Below, piece by piece: positions 35,235-46,154 of a stretch of 64,000 bases of DNA (positions within the stretch are counted from its first letter, which is position 1; each line of letters starts with the position of its first letter). Where the stretch lies: the NCBI GenBank assembly GCA_015680685.1, contig MNCI01034697.1:74059-138058 (forward strand), read 5' to 3'. A model generated the notes under the pieces. It worked only from the letters and a program-made list of their open reading frames with translations, did no database searches and was not told the DNA's origin. The translations under genes and the position numbers were made by a program. The stretch is from Gnetum montanum. Lineage: Eukaryota; Streptophyta; Gnetopsida; Gnetales; Gnetaceae.

Positions 35235-35360
35235 TTTGATTTATCAGTGTGCTAATTTCACCATTATAAAATTTTTCTATTAATTAACTTGAAGGTTCGT
35301 TTAGGCTCCCAACAATGTGAGTGATATCCTTTATGTTCTATTCGGCGCACAAACACTTAG

Positions 35361-35378
35361 TCCTTGGCAATGGCGTGA
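35361..35378 (-). promoter_or_regulatory. Primer-binding site of E, degraded
   Basis: Minus-strand TCACGCCATTGCCAAGGA, one base from the LTR. It corresponds to TGGCGCCGTTGCC(A/G)GGGA with five or so changes, partly transitions. Confidence 0.7.
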
Positions 35379-35379
35379 A

Positions 35380-36396
35380 TGATGAGCGGAGAGGTACCCC
35401 TACACTCAACCATATGAAATGAGCATAGCACGCGCGATTCGGTCGAACTCCGTAGACTAAGTGCCTACACACCCCATGGAAAACTTGGGTTTAATCATTT
35501 TTTATCTTCCCAAACTTACTTGTGGTTGTCACGGTGTATGGTTAAGTAAGTCCAAGGTATATGATTTTTATATCTTTTTATGTTTTATGTCTTCTATGCT
35601 AAAGGGTGAAGGGTTGAGAAACTAACTAACTCTAACTAATGACTAAGTCTAAATTACCTAGCGTCAGCATCCATTCCCACTTATCGTATATACCCTAAAC
35701 CGATGCAACTGTGGCTACCAAACACAAATCGTTGCTAGGATGACCGCGCGTAACGCACGTGCTCGAAGTGGTCGTACTGAGGCACTTAACTAGGAGGAAA
35801 GGGTTGAGAGAATCTATCTAACCTAAGTGCGATGAGCAGCCGATTCCTTGACTAACCATACACATCTAGGGCTACCACTGGGATTACCAAGCATAGATCC
35901 TGAATACACCACTAGGTTACCAAGTATTCACACGAGATGCTCATAATCAAGTCGTACTCATATCGCATGCAATGAGCAGCCGATTCCTTGACTATCCGTA
36001 CACATCCTTAGATGCTCGTAATCAAGTCGTACTCATACCACATTCTAGGAGTGTAAGGGTGAGAGAGAAATAATAAATAAAATCCTATTCCATGCACTAC
36101 AAGGTTTATCCAGAAAGCTCATCTTTATTGCCATACACAACTTGTGTTCAGGTACAATGTTGCTCAAATAAGGATCTGTTCACTTTCGGACTCCTACTGC
36201 GGGCACATGGAAAATATTCTATCTCTAGAGTGGTCAAACTGCTAGAGTTTTCCTACTTCTAACTCAAGATGGGAAATAAGGGGAGTGTTGCCTCTTATTT
36301 ATAGATTTGACGATAGACCGCGATATCACGTATGCGACATCGCAGGGGATGATGTGATTACGCGATATCGTGGCTCATGTGAATTGAGTCTCATCA
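35380..36396 (-). mobile_element. 5' LTR of E
   Basis: A 1017 bp LTR from TGATGAGCGGAG to GTCTCATCA, followed by CTTGT. It contains an extra CAGCCGATTCCTTGAC...GTACTCAT cassette with an intervening GGGATTACCAAGC/GGTTACCAAG pair (about 35865-35990) that its 3' partner lacks. The U3 has GCGATATC-type repeats at about 36315-36375 next to TATTTATAG near 36297. Confidence 0.88.
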
Positions 36397-36401
36397 CTTG
36401 T

Positions 36402-36675
36402 GTGCAGGTATAATATTTCCTCAAATAAAGATCCGTTCACTTTGGAGCTCCTACTGTGGGCACATGGAAATTATTCTATCTCTGGAGAGGTAAAACTGCT
36501 AGAGTTTCACTATGGTCTAGGCCTAGATTGAGAAAAAAGGGAGAGCCACCTCTTATTTATAGATTTGATGGTGCACTGTGATATTGTGTACGCGATATCG
36601 CGTATGTGATATCGCGGGTGATGCAATATCATGGTGGATGCGATATCGTGGCCCATGCAATATCGCGTCTCATCA
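36402..36675 (-). mobile_element. 3' LTR of F, second segment
   Basis: Resumes with GTGCAGGTATAATATTTCC, the continuation of the sequence cut at 31809, and ends GCGTCTCATCA. It contains a TATA box (reverse TATTTATAG near 36555) and several GCGATATCGC-type repeats (36580-36670). Confidence 0.88.
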
Positions 36676-36677
36676 TA

Positions 36678-36687
36678 CCCCCATGAC
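36678..36687 (-). promoter_or_regulatory. Polypurine tract of F
   Basis: Minus-strand GTCATGGGGG with a TA spacer before the 3' LTR, identical to the PPT of B. Confidence 0.8.
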
Positions 36688-38690
36688 TAAATAAAAACTT
36701 GTGCTTGAGTTCCTTACAAAATATTGGGAAGGTATGGGATTATTGAATTGAATTGAACTAATGGTGAATGGGATGAAATGTGAACAGATCATCATTACAG
36801 AATAAGACAAAATTGGTGTTCACGATAACAAGAGTGAACACCTTATACATTTGACATCAAGCCTTATTTGGCAGTTGAGAGAGAAGAGAGAAGAGAGAAG
36901 AGAGAAGAGAGAAGAATTCTTGCTGCTGCCAACACCAAGATTGTGCCTTTCGTTGTCTATCCATAAGCACGTCATCGATCTTACTCCTTGCATAGATGCT
37001 TTTAGCATTGCTCCATTCCAAGTGTTCTCTCAAGATCCAATCCATTGTTGCATGATTACCATATGCACGCACAACACAGTCTTTATATTAGCAAGGCTAA
37101 ATGGATCATAATGCAATTGATACCTTGCTTCGATGAAAGGTCCATTGGCTAAGTTGTGGTATGGCTGATACAGATCTGGAGATATCATAGTGGTGACTAC
37201 CGAAGGTGTAGGGGTTAGGAGAAAATAAAAAAAAATGGTTCCGGACCCCCATGACTAAGAGTGAACCTCCAGTAGCGATAGAATGGATTAAGAAAAAGAA
37301 AAAGAATAAGAAAGATGGAGAAAAAGAGATAACTATAACGTCGATGAAAGGGATGTCAAGATGGAAATGAACAAAATAAGGTTGATTGCAAAAATGTTAA
37401 GGGAAAGAATTTAACTGGTGCACTAAATAGGAATGTCAGTGGGTCCTCCCCAAAGCAGGCTCATGCCCTTAATGCCCTAACAAACCCACATTCAAAGAGT
37501 CCGTAGGCTCTCGGAATGTCACTTGGAAAAAGAGTTAAAGTCTTAACAACAAGAATTTACCAAGAAGAAAAAAATGCGTCAACTAAAATATACACTAATG
37601 ATACAACCGGCAATGAGGTGAACAATGGAGAGAAGGATGGATAGAGGAGAATGGAATGGAATCTCAAGAACAAGGTGGTATACAACCCCTTGTGGATTTC
37701 TTGATTAATGTGACTTAGTAGATCCCATTCCAAGTTCGGCCTCAACAAACCACTTCCAGTGACTTCGCATTAATACATTCGGCTGACCCATCCTCTTGAA
37801 GTAACAAGAATGTTTCCACCAAAGAGCCACCATCATTTCGATGAAGCGAAAGATGAGATAAGAAGCGAGGAAGGGCCTTAGTTAAAGGGAACATTTTTAT
37901 TTTAGTTCCATAACTAGTTCTTGTAGCCCAAATGGCTTTTTTGTCTAAGGGGTGTGCTTTGAATTCTCACTATTTTTTTTGTGTTATGTGTTTATGCGTG
38001 AGAACCACACCATGCAAAGACTTTGTTATTTTTATTTGCTCAACTTCCTAATAATTAAGTAATGTTGAAATGGTAAGAAAACTCAAGAAGAAAATATCCA
38101 AGCACCCAAGAGAATGGCCAACACAAATACATTAAGTTTCCTTGAAGTCACATCCTTTCAATCCGTGAGTCCTTCCTTAGTTTGAGAAATACCTAGTCAC
38201 CGATTTGTTTATAGTTCTAATTTAGAAAGGGACTATACATTTCCAAGCCGAGAGAGACCATAGAAATTTTTGGATGTATGAATGAAGTGAACTCATTGCC
38301 TGCCATATCAAAAGAACGATACCTTAGTATCAACATCATGACTTGAAGGTAAAAACCAAACATTAGCAACTAATAGAAAAATAGTTCATACTATCATTAA
38401 GAACACTTATTAAATGACAAACTTAACAAGATGGATAGGACACACATACACACACATAAAGAAATGAAAAAGTATAAACGATGTTGTAAAACAAAAACAA
38501 GAAAAGTTAGAGAAATTTGTAAAACAAAAATGTGTAAAAAAAAACGTGTAAAAAAAGGTGTAAAACAAAAATGTGTAAAACAATAATGTGTAAAACAAAA
38601 ACTAAAAAGAACTGAGGGCCTCGAATGATTAGCATAGGTGGGCATCTCCCCCATGACTGAATGGAAAAGGAAAGATCCGAAATAACGAGC
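36688..38690 (-). other. Non-coding tail of F
   Basis: About 2 kb matching 11340-13315 of B in order. It contains a seven-base AGAGAAG microsatellite (36878-36915), a run of TTTTGTTTTACACA-like repeats (38508-38602, reverse), and two further CATGGGGG sites in reverse at about 37244 and 38648 besides the terminal PPT. No env-like or other frame is visible. Confidence 0.7.
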
Positions 38691-38699
38691 GTCTGTTTG

Positions 38700-39540
38700 A
38701 ATTTCTTAAAAGTGTCCAACTTCTCCTGATTGATGTTTTGAGTTTAAGGGGTGGAATTTGGTGACACTCATACACCAATGTATCTATGCTTTCGTTATGG
38801 GCATGAGTTGTTCCCCCAGTTTGTCCCATGCATGTTGGTTGATTGCTCTTTCGATTAGCTGTCAACCACGGGGTATCCACTTGTTGTGTGGTTACTACAT
38901 ACAAGCACCTTTGTATAAGAGTTTCTAGGGCACATCGGTTGCATGTAGGAGAAGCTGAGCATTCCTCCATGTCATCACTCGATGAGTCACTATATGTGAT
39001 GCATGAAACTTTCTTCTTCTTGATCTTTCCATAAATGTTTACCTTAGATATTTCTAAGGAAAGATCGTGAATTCCTAGGCATGCATCTATTGTACTTAGC
39101 CATGCCCTTCCCATAATAATTGGGAAGTCCCCTTTGTTTTTGTTGACTTATATTACCAAGAAATCAGCTAGGTATGACCAACCACACATAGTGGTAACGA
39201 TGTCCTCCACCGATCCCAAGGGAATGGTGATGGACTGGTCAGCTAGCTCTAGTTGAATGTTGCTCTTCTTAAGTGGAGGTAGGTTCCAGGCTTGATACAT
39301 TTCTCATGAGATTAAGTTGACTCCAGAACCTAAGTCAAGAAGAGCCTTATGAGGTTCGTTCCCAGTGACTTGGAGGTAGATTAAGGGACTTCCAGGGTCA
39401 GATAGTTTTCTAGGAAGGTGGCCTACCTTGATCCAGTTAGTTATGGTATGTGTTAACATAACCGTATGTGTTGAGCTTTGGTATTGGTTTGAAGGGAGCT
39501 CTGAAGCCTTATTTTTTGGAGGAGTGGTCACAGACTCAAC
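38700..39540 (-). pseudogene. Protease region of F and truncated linker
   Basis: The minus strand reads HTITNWIKVGHLPRKLSDPG, SPLIYLQVTGNEPHKALLD, then LGSGVNLIS: the catalytic Asp of a retropepsin is kept. A stop follows in ISXEMYQAW. The rest of the fold is at 39260-39040, with GRAWLSTIDACLGIHDLSLE from 39114. The frame then runs through an acidic linker (SDSSSDDMEE) to the block that precedes RT in B (KKFKQ) and joins TLVISDLSFSIQSWG, which belongs to the tail sequence. RT is therefore missing by deletion in the reading frame near 38700. Confidence 0.75.
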
Positions 39541-41995
39541 TGCTTGTGGTTGTGAGAGCTTGTTTGGGATTTTGGTTATGAAGAAAGGTCTTCTTTTCTT
39601 TTGGTTGTTAGAACTAGCAGCGGGTCGAAGGTTTACAGGTCTCGTAGCATTACGTTGCTACGGTTGCGTAGGGAGTTCCCCTTGCATTGTTGGAGTGGGT
39701 GGTATTGGAACTAATGGTGCGAGAGTGGCGGATGGATTTGAAGGATGGTATGTGTGTGATGTGTCTTCTGGAGAAGAAGGAGTCCTTCTAAAATACTCTT
39801 GAACTTGGTAGTGACATTGTGGGGTTACATGACCCATAGAGTCACTTGGAGAAACTAGCTACTGCACGTAGTAGCCATAAGGATCAGGTTCCCGGTAAGG
39901 GTATTTTTGCCTAGGCTGTGGCATCCCCCATGACTGTGGGTGTTGCCACTGCTAATGTTGCCTGATAGGTTGTGGGGGATTTCCACTTGGATAATATGTT
40001 AACGGTTGGTGGAACTACCTTGGGTTACCTTGGGGATAAGGTAACCTTCGGGGTGTCTACTGTTTGTTAAGTCTTGGATTGAGTGCATACACCCCAGACT
40101 CTTGTAGATGTGAGATTATTGGGCAACATCCTTTAGGATGGTCATATTGGTAGATCTCACATCCACCATCATTGTCTGTGTTGGAATCCATAACCTCATC
40201 GACGATAGTCATTTTTCCCTTACCCTTTTCATGTGCATGACCTAAATCTCTCCACTTTTCTTATCATGGTCACTACTTTGTTCCTCCTTAGACTCTTCTA
40301 CGAGTTTCAGGAAAGTTTCAATTTTATTGTCTAAGGAGCTCTATATTTCATCTACCTTAGCTGATACTTCTGTTGTTAGTTTCTGAAGTGGCAAGGTTTT
40401 TCTATTCACCAATTGTTCGAGTGGTGACTCATCCTCTTCATCGCAGAATCTTACTCCCCTCTTTTGGAGGGAAGGATCGCAGTTATATTCTTCTGCACTT
40501 TCTCTTTTTTGTAGCTCCCCTTCTTCTTTGGCTATTTGCTTCAACAATCGATGAACTTCATGGGATCTAAGTTCTGATAATATCCCTTGGGCATATGTCC
40601 CAAGGGCTCTCCTAGTTTCATGTCTTAGCCCATCTACGAGGTGGCGGAGTTGATCCCATTGTGCGTAACCATGGCCTAGGCAACGATGTAGCAATGCATA
40701 ATATCGGCCCATGGCAGCATCCAAGGGTTCGTGAGTACCTTGCTTCCATCCATGGATCTTCTTACACAAGTTAGACACTCTAGAGTACATTTAGTATTTA
40801 TTGTTGAACAACTCTAACATTGTACTCTACCTCCAAATGGTTTCCGGTTCTAAGGACCGATACCAACTCTTTGCTTCCTTTACGAGTGTCCTAGGAAACA
40901 ACTTTAATTTCTGCCACTCATTTTCAATATTTTGCAAGGCGCAAGCATCGTGGAATGCCTGTAAATGATTTTTTGGATCAACATTATATCCCCCTTAGAA
41001 GTGTGGGATATTATTCATATCTAAGCACTTGATTCGACTATCTTTTTGATGCCTTGTTGGTATTCTCATAGCCTCCGTGATATCTAGCATACTCCAAGTT
41101 GCAAGTAGGGGTTCATCATGATCATCTCTTTCATGACATCTATGATGCCTATGTTGTTCCCTACTTTCCCTTCTCTCATGCTTGCATTCTCTCGAATGCC
41201 CTCGTCCTCTCTCTCGACTCTCTCATTGAGGTCTCTCATTTTGCTTTCCCTTATCCTTACCGTTATGCTCTTTATGATTGCATCCAGATGTGGAAGGAAA
41301 GGGTGAATGGTGTGATGAAGGGGAAGAAGAAGGAGAATCATCACCATGACGATGTTTCTTACCTTCTCTTTGATGGCTACAGCCTCGATCATGATGACGA
41401 TCAGAATGCCCATCCTTGTCATGTGTTTTCGTTCCCTTAGTGAATAGTTTTCATTTGTGGGGATCAAAACTAGGGTTGTGTATCGTGGAGCATAGGCTAT
41501 GATGCCCCACCTTCTCACTATTGTTAGGAGGGAAAACATCATTTGATGGAGAACTTGTTATAAGTGGTTCACCATGTCCAATTTTACTTAGGACGTGTAG
41601 GACCCCTTTGCCCTTTAACAAGGTATGGTGGCTCTCTTGTCGTGAGTCCCTTAGACGTTGTGCTACTGTGAGATGGTAATCCCTTATGTCAAAATCACCT
41701 ATAACGTGTTCAGCGTATAGCTGTGTCATGCCTGTCTGTGCAAGAGCATGAAGAAGTATGTTAGGGACTGCCCGATCTGGAGGTAACACTATGTTACCTT
41801 GCAAGTCTCTCTAATGCAGTTATTCATCCTGATGGAGGATAAAGGTAAAATCAGGTATATGCTCATTGGGATGAGTATATACCACCTGATACTATTGAGG
41901 AACTGGCAAATTTTGGTTATGTGTTTTAGATTTTCGACTATTTCTTGTATGATCCCTAGGTGGTGAAGTGCTCTTATGAGAAGAAGAAGAAGAAA
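39541..41995 (-). pseudogene. gag: gag of element F, broken
   Basis: Homologous over its length to gag of A, B and E. It begins near 41995 (the ATG itself appears changed to ACA: SSSSSHKSTSPP follows). NIVLPPDRAVPNILLHALAQ lies near 41790, a Ser/His-rich run near 41330, MSQ-type helical blocks at 40790-40341 (HRCLGHGYAQWDQLRHLVDG, RKTLPLQKLTTEVSAKVDEI) and a Pro-rich tail near 39700. The Cys/His cluster is at about 40170-40100. Long frames remain (149 and 117 codons), so it is less decayed than B. Confidence 0.8.
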
Positions 41996-42123
41996 TTGTG
42001 TCTTATTCGATGTGCTGATTAACCATTATATAATTTTTTTTGTTTAGTTAACCCTACGATTTCATTTAAGCTCCCAATGATATGGAGAATTTCCTATGTT
42101 CTACTTAGCACACAAACACTTAG

Positions 42124-42141
42124 TCCCCGGCAACGGTGGGA
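42124..42141 (-). promoter_or_regulatory. Primer-binding site of F
   Basis: Minus-strand TCCCACCGTTGCCGGGGA, one base from the LTR; the 3' half is an exact match to the tRNA-Asp-type site. Confidence 0.8.
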
Positions 42142-42142
42142 A

Positions 42143-42957
42143 TGATGAGTGGTGAGGTACCCCTACACTTAACCATACGAATACGAGTGTTACACGTGCG
42201 ATCCGGTCAAACTCCACAAACTAAGTGCCTACACACCTTATGGAACACTTAAGGTTAATCATTCGTTATCTTCCCAGATTTACTTGTATTTGTCATGATT
42301 GTATGTTTAAGTAAGTCTAAGGTATATGATTTTTATATCTTTTCTATTTTATCTCCTATGCTGGCGAGGTGAAGGGTGAAGAGACTAATTAACTAACTTT
42401 AACTAACTAACTAAGCCTTAATTAACCTAGCATCAATATCCATTCCCACTTACCGTTCACACCCTGAACCAATGCAACCTTGGTTACCAAATGCTAGTCG
42501 TTGTTGGGATCACCAAGCGTAACACACATGCTCGAAACGGTCGTATTGAATGCACTTAACTAGGAGAGAAGGGTTGAGAGGGATTTAATGAACTAATAAA
42601 GAATTTAAATAATAAATAATAAATAAAAATAATTAAAATCCTATTTAGCCTATTCCATGCACTGCAAGGTTTATCCAAGAAGTTCGTCTTTATTTTTGTA
42701 CACAAACTTGTGTTCAGGTACAATATTTGCTCAAATAAAGATCCATTCACTTTGGAGCTCTTACTACGGGCACATGGAAATTATTCTATCTCTGGAGAGG
42801 TAAAACTACCAAAGTTTTGCTATGGTCTAGGCCTAGATTGAGAAACAAGGGAGAGCCGCCTCTTATTTATAGATTTGACGACGCACTGCAATATCGCGTA
42901 CGTGATATCGCAAGGGAAGACGCGATATCATGGCCCATGCGATATCGCGTCCTATCA
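42143..42957 (-). mobile_element. 5' LTR of F
   Basis: An 815 bp LTR from TGATGAGTGGTGAGG to GCGTCCTATCA, followed by ATAAG. It is uninterrupted, so it gives the reference for the split 3' LTR. The TATA box is at about 42863-42873 (reverse) and the U3 palindromes are at about 42890-42950. Confidence 0.9.
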
Positions 42958-42962
42958 ATAAG

Positions 42963-43320
42963 CATTTACAACCTTACTATGACATAGGAAAGAAATTATT
43001 ATAACAATTCATAGATGTTAATATCCAACACATACCTAGAAATGAAAACACCATAGCTAATGCAATTGCAACATTAGCCCTTAGTGTGATGCCAGATGTG
43101 TTTAGCATGTTTAGCATGTTAATTGTGGACTGTGCTACTCCCATCACATAGAACACTGAGGATACCTCTATGGCCATTGTTCATACTACTCCTTTCAAGG
43201 AGTGGTATGACAATGTCAAATTTTACTTTATGCATCCTAAATCATCACAACGCCTATCTACTTCTTAGAAGAATGTCATACACAAGCGATCAAAGTAGTA
43301 TGTTGTCGTAGGTGATAACA
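42963..43320 (+). pseudogene. Second RNase H of D, continuation after F
   Basis: Directly beyond the ATAAG duplication the Tat frame resumes, with shifts: FIDVNIQHIPRNENTIANAI is the usual end of the archaic-type RNase H (H-I-x-R-x-x-N-x-x-A-D-x-L-A). A linker to integrase follows. Confidence 0.7.
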
Positions 43321-44372
43321 CATTATGTTGATGATCCTATGATGACATGCTCCTAAAGTGCTTAGGTAAAAACAAAGCTAGAATAGTCATAGAGGAGGTT
43401 CATGAGGGTGTTCATGGAGGACATATAGGACTTGGAGCCATGGCCACTAAGATTAGGTGGTTAGACTACTATTGGCCCCATATGAAGAATGACTGCTTGC
43501 AAAAGGTTAAGCGATGTAACACATGCCAACGATATAGTAACTTGATACATGTATCACCAACTAAGTTACATACAACCTTGATAACATGGCTATTTCAATG
43601 ATGGAGGTTGAATATCATTGGACCTATAATGCCTAAGTCTAGTGCAGGACATAGCTTCATCATTATCATAACCAAATACTTTAATAAGTGGGTTGAGGCT
43701 ACTCCCCTTAGGAAGACCACATATGAACATGCTTGCAAATTTATCCTAGATAACATTGTAGCTTGTTTTGGCATTCCCATGACCATAGTAATGAATAATG
43801 GACCTTAATTTAGTAGCCAAGTAACCAAGGATTTCTGTCATAACCTAGGCATTAAGCATTCTTTCTCATCACCTTAATACCTTCAAGCCAATGGACAAGT
43901 AGAAGTAAGCAGCAAGGCCATCATCAACTTGTTCAAGAAGTTACTCAACAATAGCAAGAAGAAGTGGCATGAGTAGCTTGTCCATGCACTATGGACATAC
44001 AAAACAACCTATCGCATGGCAACTGAAATGACCCCTTATAGCCTTGTTTATGGTTTTGAAGCTATTTTACCTCTTGAATTATAGCTTCCATCACTTTGAG
44101 TAGCCTTAACCAACTTCATTAATGTGGAGAAAGACAAGGAGTTGTAGATAGTAGCACTAGATTTGGTGGAGTAGTAATGTATGCAAGTGCTTGCTCACAT
44201 TCAGCACTATCAAGAGAGGCAGAAGCAACAACATCACCATGACTTTACCATGCACAAGATCAAAAATGAGGACCTAGTCTTCAAGGCTATTCGTGAGCAT
44301 GCGAACAAGTTCTCAACTAACGGGAATGGGAATGGAGCATTCAGAATAGCAGACATGGATGGGAATAACTAG
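43321..44372 (+). pseudogene. Integrase of D, both catalytic Asp changed to Asn
   Basis: Zinc region: VHEGVHGGHIG with YYWPHMKNDC and CNTCQRY (His-His-Cys-Cys kept). In the core the two catalytic Asp codons are AAT, at 43611-43613 (RLNIIGPI) and 43794-43796 (VMNNGP), both single G-to-A changes from GAT. The Glu codon is at 43902 (NGQVEVSSKAI), giving the expected x35 spacing. The C-terminal part (IRLEHANKFS-like IREHANKFSTNG, FRIADMDGN) ends at 44372 with a stop. The protein could not be active as read. Confidence 0.88.
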
Positions 44373-44664
44373 CCAATCCATTAAACCATTCCTATCTAAA
44401 GACATACTATATGTAGCCAACAATCATCAACAAGTGAGCCTACATTCAATAGTCCACTATGACCTTAAACTAGCAACATGGCCTGCCAGGGCCTTAAACT
44501 AGTATTATGGCTCACCATGACCTTAAACTAGCAACCTTGGTGACCTAGATAGCTTGATTCTCACTTGGCATGTATGCATTGTAGCATTATGATATGTAGT
44601 GGTGTTTTTTATTCTTTGTTAATGCCTCTTGGGTTAATCCTCTAGGCATCAACAAAGAGGGGCC
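44373..44664 (+). promoter_or_regulatory. Post-integrase spacer and polypurine tract of D
   Basis: Three or four copies of GACCTTAAACTAGCAACATG-like phrases lie at 44460-44540, the same family as 28660-29030. The PPT AAAGAGGGGCC at 44654-44664 precedes the LTR start at 44667. Confidence 0.65.
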
Positions 44665-44666
44665 AC

Positions 44667-44821
44667 TGAAACACCACAAAATTTTGCATGTCATAACCAA
44701 TCTTCATCACCTAGTCTTCATCACAAAAGAAATTTGATGGATTTTATGGAAGGGTATGCATTTTTCTACATTGGAAACACCTAAGGAGGGTAGATCTCAC
44801 CTACCCCTAGCATGGGAGGTT

Positions 44822-44858
<37 letters not shown>

Positions 44859-46125
44859 TCAGAAAATTTTCCACTAATGTGAAGATCAAATGCATAACTT
44901 GGAAACTTTTCCCCCTCAACTTGGAAAGTTTCACCCTAGTGTGGAAATTTCCTCCTAGCTTGGAAAGTTCCCCCCAACTTGGAAAGTTTTCCCCTAGCAT
45001 GGAAGCCACAAGAAGAAAAATTTATCAATTCATACACTCCAACATTGACTAGCCACTTCAACATGTAGGGTGTTGAGCTCAATGTGGAAGAGTCATCTCT
45101 AGCATGTAAGGTGTGCCCTGGTTACTATTTATTGTAAATGAAATTACCATGGGGGTAAGTACTTACTATGTATAGTAACCCCCCAAATTTGGGCACCCAT
45201 CTCACCTAAAGTTGGTAGCCAATTTGTAGTAAAATCACATTAAACTTGCAGTAAAATTACATCAAATTTAAAGCCAATTCAAAGCCAATTTATAGCCAAA
45301 TCATCACCAATTTGTAGCCCCATTCATGGCCTAAAGACCTTATAAAAGCCAAACTCAAACATCATTTAAAGGTTCCAAAGAATTTTTGGATAGTTTAGTA
45401 ATGTTTGACAAAATTCAGCATTTTTGGCAAGATTCAACACTTACAAACAATTCCAAGTAAGAGTAGCATTCTCAAGCAATTTGCATACACACAATTCCAC
45501 ACTTGGTGCATTTTCAAGCACTCAAGAGCTCTTGCAAGTTCCCATACTTGCATTCTCTTGAACCCTAGCATGAAAGAAGTGTGGCCTTGAGATTTGATGG
45601 AATTTTGGTATTAACACTACATTTTTAGGATTAAAAACCTAGCATGAAGTAACTTGGCATCCAAATCTCCCACCTTTCTCACCCCCTAGTAGTGACGCAA
45701 TTGGCAGATCCAAGGTTGTAGTAGTGAAGTAAGGTTTGATAACATCAAGATTTGTTAGCACCTAGATTGTGGAGCACATCACATCAGCTTCAATAGGCTT
45801 TGAACTCTTGCATAAGTGAACCCCCTTTTTTGGTCATCAAGGCACCATTTGTACACGTTTCTTTAACTCATTCTTTATTCTTTCTTAATAAAGTTTTTAA
45901 GTTTTGAGTTTTGTGTTCAAAAGTAAATTTCATATTTTGTGCATTATTTGGACGTGTTTATATTCCCATGCTTTGCATCTCATAAGTCTCTAGTTGATTT
46001 ACCAGACCGGCTAGGGTACCTTGAATCACATTTTTATCATGGAGACCCTAGGGATTTAGGGTTGGGGAATTTCTTGCACTAAGGATCCTTGGTTTTCATT
46101 CTAGAAATTGAGGTTTTCGGTCACA
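44667..46125 (+). mobile_element. Tat-lineage LTR, 3' for D and 5' for G
   Basis: About 1459 bp from TGAAACACCACAAAA to TTTTCGGTCACA. It is preceded by a PPT (so it ends D) and followed by a PBS (so it starts G). The TATA box TATAAAAG is at 45341-45348. A GA microsatellite and a cluster of CTTGGAAAGTTTCCCC-like repeats lie at 44826-45005. A shared LTR of this sort can arise by recombination between LTRs of adjacent elements, or D and G may be parts of a tandem. Confidence 0.75.
44826..45005. repeat. (GA)15 microsatellite and CTTGGAAAGTTTCCCC tandem cluster
   Basis: GA repeats at about 44826-44855 are followed by five or six ~22 bp units between 44897 and 45005 ending in CCTAGCATGGAAGCC, the core that is spread out at ~185 bp spacing in 26071-28565. 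Confidence 0.75.
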
Positions 46126-46136
46126 ATAGTTTTTCT

Positions 46137-46154
46137 TGGTGCTAGAAGGAGGAT
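46137..46154 (+). promoter_or_regulatory. Primer-binding site of G
   Basis: TGGTGCTAGAAGGAGGAT, about 11 bases beyond the LTR end. It corresponds to TGGCACTAGAAGGAGGGG after the LTR of H; the parent form was probably TGGCGCTAGAAGGAGGG. I do not assign the tRNA. Confidence 0.65.

Larger units (their letters stand above)
31805..36401 (-). mobile_element. Athila-like gag-only element E nested in the LTR of F, CTTGT duplication
   Basis: CTTGT at 31805-31809 and 36397-36401 flanks a 4.6 kb minus-strand element made of a 3' LTR (31810-32674), gag (35234-32675), PBS (35361-35378) and 5' LTR (35380-36396). Everything from protease to PPT is missing. The inner edge of the 3' LTR stops at TCTC, lacking the last ATCA, which suggests that the deletion happened after insertion or by imprecise template switching. 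It is the youngest of the three nested insertions D, F, E by position. Confidence 0.9.
31236..42962 (-). mobile_element. Athila-like gag-protease element F, inserted in D, ATAAG target duplication
   Basis: A minus-strand element with ATAAG at 31236-31240 and at 42958-42962. Its 5' LTR is 42143-42957, PBS 42124-42141, gag about 41995-39545, protease about 39540-38700, then a 2 kb non-coding tail, PPT 36678-36687 and a 3' LTR split into 31241-31809 and 36402-36675 by element E. RT, RNase H and integrase are absent: the frame passes from the protease-RT linker (KKFKQ near 38705) straight into the sequence that in B follows integrase. It looks like a non-autonomous derivative. The host frame of D resumes exactly at 42963. 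Confidence 0.9.

Noticed and set aside
39428-39802. A 124-codon plus-strand frame
   Set aside because: Shadow of gag/protease of F on the other strand.
44756-45052. A 98-codon frame in the Tat LTR
   Set aside because: Produced by the GA microsatellite and the CTTGGAAAG tandem cluster inside the LTR.
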